A stretch of DNA of 64,000 bases from Flavobacterium sp. HJ-32-4 (GTDB taxonomy: Bacteria; Bacteroidota; Bacteroidia; Flavobacteriales; Flavobacteriaceae). Positions 63,203-64,000 of the stretch are shown here, in pieces (positions within the stretch are counted from its first letter, which is position 1; the number at the start of each line of letters is the position of its first letter). The notes under the pieces are model-generated. The model worked only from the letters and a program-made list of their open reading frames with translations, was not told the DNA's origin and did no database searches. The stretch spans positions 2,447,001 through 2,511,000 of the forward strand of contig NZ_CP092832.1 in NCBI RefSeq assembly GCF_022532105.1, given 5' to 3'. Position numbers and translations under genes: made by a program.

Positions 63203-63281
63203 ACGATTGAGTTTTATTACGATACAAAGGTCAATCGATGCAAAAAGGATCTACTGGACAAATGTCCTAAAGTGCTTTACC

Positions 63282-63896
63282 CTAACTTTTTCTTCTGAGC
63301 CGGCTAAGATGCCGTGGGGTGATGCCCAACATAGAAGCGATGTATTGCAACGGCACCTGCTGGAGTAGTTCAGGCTCATCTTTCAACAGTTTCTCGTAGC
63401 GCTCGTCGGCAGACAGGGTGATAAGGTCGAATTTGGCTTTGTCGATACAACAGATCTGCCATTCAAGGAGTTTTACGTAAAAATCTTTGAACCCGGTCAT
63501 TTGATTTTGTAGTGCCTCCACTTCCTTTTTCTCTATGACCCAAAGTGTCGAGGGGGTCAGCGCCCGTATATTCTCTCGCGCCGGGGTGCCGGTCAGGTAG
63601 GGTAGCAGTGACGCCACGAAAGTAGAAGGCAGCGAAATATACGTAGTGCGTTCTTCCCCTTTCTCGGATATGGAATAGTATTGGAATTGCCCGGTTTCGA
63701 CAAATCCCAACTGCGAGGAATTTTTGCCTTCCTCTACAAAATACTGTCCTTTATCAAAAGATCGTTTGGTGAAGCACTGTGCGATTTGTTCGCTGTCAGT
63801 TTGGTCGAATCCGACCTGGGAAAAGTAGGCCTTTAGCGTTTCCTGGTCTGAATTCACCTGCTGCTGTGCTTCCGATGTCGTATCCATATCGTCCAA
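63282..63896 (-). CDS. Crp/Fnr-family transcriptional regulator
   Basis: 204 residues. Cyclic-nucleotide-binding-like domain about 25-125 (KRSFDKGQYFVEEGKNSSQLGFVETGQFQYY in parts), a dimerisation helix and a compact C-terminal HTH (QVPLQYIASMLGITPRHLSRLRRK). The HTH is of the shorter Crp_2 kind common in Bacteroidota. Ligand unknown. It heads the leftward run Crp - barrel protein - DUF4386 and may control it. Confidence 0.88.
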   Translation of the reverse strand: MDDMDTTSEAQQQVNSDQETLKAYFSQVGFDQTDSEQIAQCFTKRSFDKGQYFVEEGKNSSQLGFVETGQFQYYSISEKGEERTTYISLPSTFVASLLPYLTGTPARENIRALTPSTLWVIEKKEVEALQNQMTGFKDFYVKLLEWQICCIDKAKFDLITLSADERYEKLLKDEPELLQQVPLQYIASMLGITPRHLSRLRRKS

Positions 63897-64000
63897 ACTG
63901 TTTTTGCTGTTACTTCTGATAAATGTAGGGAAACGATCCGGACTTTACAGGATACATGAATAACCCTTCCTACCGTCCGTAGCACTATTTCTTCCCATTC

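Overview
The window looks like part of a chromosome from a Flavobacteriaceae member (Bacteroidota). The signs are gldF and gldG (gliding motility), two proteins with type IX secretion C-terminal sorting domains, a TonB receptor paired with a DUF4249 lipoprotein, an S8 protease of Bacteroidota type, and promoter boxes of the form TAnnTTTG instead of sigma70 -10 boxes. No rRNA genes, CRISPR arrays, transposases or integrases were seen. There is one tRNA, tRNA-Ser(UGA).

Layout. 1-5.3 kb: a leftward group (SAM hydroxide adenosyltransferase, small monooxygenase, secreted protein, gldF, gldG cut by the window edge) divergent from phoH and a small exported protein. 5.3-6.0 kb: a repeat tract. 6.0-16.9 kb: a beta-glucan (probably laminarin-type) locus with a T9SS-secreted two-repeat protein, a membrane-tethered propeller/Y_Y_Y/LuxR regulator, a clan GH-A glycosidase fused to an outer-membrane beta-barrel, a carbohydrate-binding-type lipoprotein and a GH16 lipoprotein. 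There is no SusC/SusD pair. 16.9-18.4 kb: dense short repeats, including a 22-bp array in perfect register for 13 units. 18.4-24.8 kb: an AT-rich accessory island of small leftward genes, among them an AbiC-like phage-abortive-infection gene. They are separated by about 126-138-bp imperfect palindromes with AAC and GTT at their ends, the layout of an integron-type (attC-like) cassette array without an integrase. One cassette gene is scrambled by an internal inversion.

25-64 kb is mostly housekeeping: purC, an exonuclease/GIY-YIG nuclease, a GH51-like lipoprotein, a PAS sensor without an ATPase domain, a T9SS S8 protease behind 37-bp perfect inverted repeats, a nitronate monooxygenase, lysA, sucC, hsp20, uvrB, NUDIX, thiN, TonB receptor plus DUF4249, monomeric icd, an RNA methyltransferase, tpx, dgkA, the ftsK-lolA-LptF/G-ribBA run, GH125, tRNA-Ser, a DUF4386 protein reading antisense through that tRNA, and a Crp/Fnr regulator.

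How it fits together: the glucan locus is a self-contained module (sensor/regulator, surface enzymes and binders). ftsK-lolA-LptF/G-ribBA are tightly packed and likely co-transcribed. The 18.4-24.8 kb island is the most variable part and is bracketed by GGCAGT/CTCAGT repeat tracts. Functional calls come from reading the sequence; no database search was run.
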